A DNA stretch of 64,000 bases from Rivibacter subsaxonicus (GTDB taxonomy: Bacteria; Pseudomonadota; Gammaproteobacteria; Burkholderiales; Burkholderiaceae_C), in assembly GCF_004217215.1 (NCBI RefSeq), contig NZ_SHKP01000004.1, positions 218,829 through 282,828 on the forward strand, in the 5' to 3' direction. The translations under genes were made by a program, and so were the position numbers. The notes under the pieces were generated by a model. That model did no database searches. It was given only the letters and a program-made list of their open reading frames with translations, and had not been told where the DNA came from. Shown in pieces: positions 62,365-64,000 of the stretch (the stretch's first letter is position 1; each line of letters opens with the position of its first letter).

Positions 62365-63173
62365 ACGCTGGCGAAGTCTTCACCCTTCACCATGGCCGCA
62401 CGCCGCTGCTGGTGAGCCTGCCGCACGTGGGCACGCGCATCCCCGAGTTCGCCCGCGAGCGCTACCTGCCCGCCGCGCTGGAGGTGCCCGACACCGACTG
62501 GCATCTCGACCGCCTCTATGCCTTCGTGCGCGACGAGCTCGACGCCTCGCTGATCGTGCCGCGCTACTCGCGCTACGTGGTCGACCTCAACCGCCCGCCC
62601 GAGAACTTGCCGATGTACCCGGGCGTCAACAACACCGAGCTGTGCCCCACGCGCGCCTTCACCGGCGAGCCGATCTACCGCGCCGGCTATGCACCCGACG
62701 AGGCCGAGGTGACCTACCGCGTGCAGGAGTTCTGGCGCCCGTACCACGACGCGCTGCGCGCCGAGCTCGACCGGCTGCGCACCGTGCATGGCCACGCGCT
62801 GCTGTGGGACGGCCACAGCATCAAGAGCGAACTGCCCTGGCTCTTCGAGGGCCGCCTGCCCGAGCTGAACCTCGGCACCGCCAACGGCGCGAGCTGCGCG
62901 CCGGCGTTGCGCGAGCGCCTGGCCGCGGTGCTGGCAGCGCAGAGCCGCTACACGCAGGTGGTCGACGGCCGCTTCAAGGGCGGCCACATCACGCGTCACT
63001 ACGGATCGCCGGGGCAGGGCGTGCACGCGGTGCAGCTCGAGATGTGCTGGAGCACCTACATGGCCGACGAGGCTTCACCCTTTGCCTACGACGAGGCGCG
63101 CGCGGAGCAGGTGCAGCCGCTGCTGAAGCAGTTGCTGCGGACGATGGTTGAGTGGAAGCCTGATGGACGCTGA
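62361..63173 (+). CDS. hutG: N-formylglutamate deformylase
   Basis: 270 residues of the N-formylglutamate amidohydrolase family: [15 protein letters not shown] near the N terminus, [35 protein letters not shown], and [31 protein letters not shown]. It releases formate from N-formylglutamate to give glutamate, the last step of the five-step pathway, and pairs with HutF. The start overlaps hutI by 4 bp; the end overlaps hutF by 11 bp. Confidence 0.95.
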   Translation: MNAGEVFTLHHGRTPLLVSLPHVGTRIPEFARERYLPAALEVPDTDWHLDRLYAFVRDELDASLIVPRYSRYVVDLNRPPENLPMYPGVNNTELCPTRAFTGEPIYRAGYAPDEAEVTYRVQEFWRPYHDALRAELDRLRTVHGHALLWDGHSIKSELPWLFEGRLPELNLGTANGASCAPALRERLAAVLAAQSRYTQVVDGRFKGGHITRHYGSPGQGVHAVQLEMCWSTYMADEASPFAYDEARAEQVQPLLKQLLRTMVEWKPDGR

Positions 63174-64000
63174 CCCCCAAGATCTTCGCGGCCACGTTCT
63201 CTGGGCCCCGCGCGCCTGGGTCGCCGGCCGCTGGCACGACGGCGTCCAACTCGCCATCGACGCCACCGGCCACTGGCGCGAAGTCAACTGCGGCGTGGCC
63301 CCCGCACCTGAGGCGATCCGCCTGCAAGGGCCGGCGCTGCCGGGCCTGGTCGACGCCCACAGCCACGCCTTCCAGCGCGCCTTTGCCGGACTGGCCGAGA
63401 CGCGCAGCGGCGAGCACGACGACTTCTGGAGCTGGCGCGACCGCATGTACGGCGTGGCGCTGCGCATCACGCCATCGGAACTGCGCGCCGTCGCGCGCCA
63501 GCTCTGCACCGAGCTGCTGCAGGGCGGCTACACGCAGCTCTGCGAGTTTCACTACCTGCATCACCAACCCGACGGCCGGGCCTACGACCACGAGCTGGAG
63601 ATGGCCTGGGCCGTCGCCGACGGCGCCGCCGATGCCGGCATCGGCCTGACCTTGCTGCCGGTGCTCTACGAGCGCGCCGGTTTCATGCAGCCGGAACTAC
63701 GCCCCGACCAGCGCCGCTTTGCCACCGATGCCCGGTGCGTGCTGCGCATGCGCGACGGCATCCGCGCGGCGAAGCGGCCCAACGTCAACGCCGGCGTCGC
63801 GATCCACTCGCTGCGCGCGGCGGCGCCCGAGTCGATCCGTGCGCTGATGAAGGGCTGCGATGGCGACGAGGGCCCGATCCACATCCACGTCGCCGAGCAG
63901 ACCGCCGAGGTCGACGATTGCCTGGCCGCCACCGGTCGCCGCCCGATCGAATGGCTTGCGCACGAGGGCCTGCTCGACGCGCGCTGGCAACTGGTGCACG
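63163..64000 (+). CDS. hutF: Formimidoylglutamate deiminase (truncated by window)
   Basis: The first 279 codons are present and the gene runs off the window end. HutF deiminates N-formimino-L-glutamate to N-formyl-L-glutamate, feeding HutG. Metal ligands are His66 and His68 (DAHSHAFQRAFAG); YTQLCEFHYLHHQPDG and IHIHVAEQ further support the amidohydrolase fold. The ATG at 63163 overlaps the hutG stop by 11 bp. The presence of hutF and hutG shows that this is the five-step rather than the four-step hut route. Confidence 0.93.
   Translation, partial: MDADPQDLRGHVLWAPRAWVAGRWHDGVQLAIDATGHWREVNCGVAPAPEAIRLQGPALPGLVDAHSHAFQRAFAGLAETRSGEHDDFWSWRDRMYGVALRITPSELRAVARQLCTELLQGGYTQLCEFHYLHHQPDGRAYDHELEMAWAVADGAADAGIGLTLLPVLYERAGFMQPELRPDQRRFATDARCVLRMRDGIRAAKRPNVNAGVAIHSLRAAAPESIRALMKGCDGDEGPIHIHVAEQTAEVDDCLAATGRRPIEWLAHEGLLDARWQLVH

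Overview
The window is high-G+C DNA packed with genes on both strands. Gene content and style point to a betaproteobacterium of the order Burkholderiales, probably near the Rubrivivax, Leptothrix and Methylibium group. Supporting signs are an S-adenosylhomocysteine riboswitch before ahcY, a PEP-CTERM protein, fused isobutyryl-CoA mutase IcmF, a lanthanide-type methanol dehydrogenase cluster, and intergenic repeats built on an AACTTTCTT/AAGAAAGT core. The genus is inference; no rRNA or tRNA gene was seen.

Layout. 0.1-2.2 kb: TfoX-like protein, 5-formyl-THF cyclo-ligase, PPK2. 2.2-6.7 kb: methyl-cycle block on the minus strand (ahcY with SAH riboswitch, a PIN/RHH toxin-antitoxin pair, tlyA, metF, GNAT). 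6.9-14.7 kb: prfC, an MFS carrier, YcaQ-type glycosylase, an Hcp-like PEP-CTERM protein, DUF2238, a Rieske oxygenase, and metK with a structured leader. 14.9-16.7 kb: two lipid A-type acyltransferases. 16.75-17.05 kb: copy 1 of a 297-bp repeat. 17.1-28.4 kb: coaX and then the nitrate assimilation operon nrtA-nrtB-nrtD-nirB-nirD-nasA-cobA, headed by nasT and a leader with a sigma-54 promoter, two ANTAR-type hexaloop hairpins and a terminator. 28.5-31.8 kb: icmF. 31.8-38.1 kb: small minus-strand accessory genes (DUF2087, two GFA proteins, SRPBCC, DUF1801, lipoprotein, hydrolase, AhpD-like, SolA-like oxidase). 38.1-40.3 kb: a monooxygenase-fold protein and a fused biotinyl/carboxyltransferase. 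40.8-49.7 kb: xoxF-xoxG-xoxJ followed by periplasmic helper genes (protease-TPR, unknowns, two metallo-beta-lactamase-fold proteins, SoxYZ-like carrier, DUF3280). 49.8-55.6 kb: Mrr-like membrane protein, AMP nucleosidase, TPR-GGDEF protein, MFS carrier. 55.6-64 kb: divergent histidine utilisation locus, hutU-hutH leftward and hutC-hutD-hutI-hutG-hutF rightward, with hutF cut by the window end.

How the parts work together. MetK, AhcY and MetF are three steps of the activated methyl cycle, and two have RNA leaders that may sense cycle metabolites. The nrt-nir-nas genes import nitrate and reduce it to ammonium; CobA supplies the siroheme precursor needed by NirB. Their leader suggests dual control by nitrogen limitation (sigma-54) and nitrate (NasT antitermination). 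The xox block encodes periplasmic methanol oxidation with its own cytochrome and a set of little-studied maturation or relay proteins. The hut locus converts histidine to glutamate by the five-step route.

The most notable points are the sigma-54/ANTAR leader, an in-frame 87-nt G+C-rich insertion in hutU, a duplicated start of nasA, a pair of inverted MITE-like repeats 40 kb apart, a structured metK leader, and a metal-site-less MBL paralogue at the end of the xox cluster.
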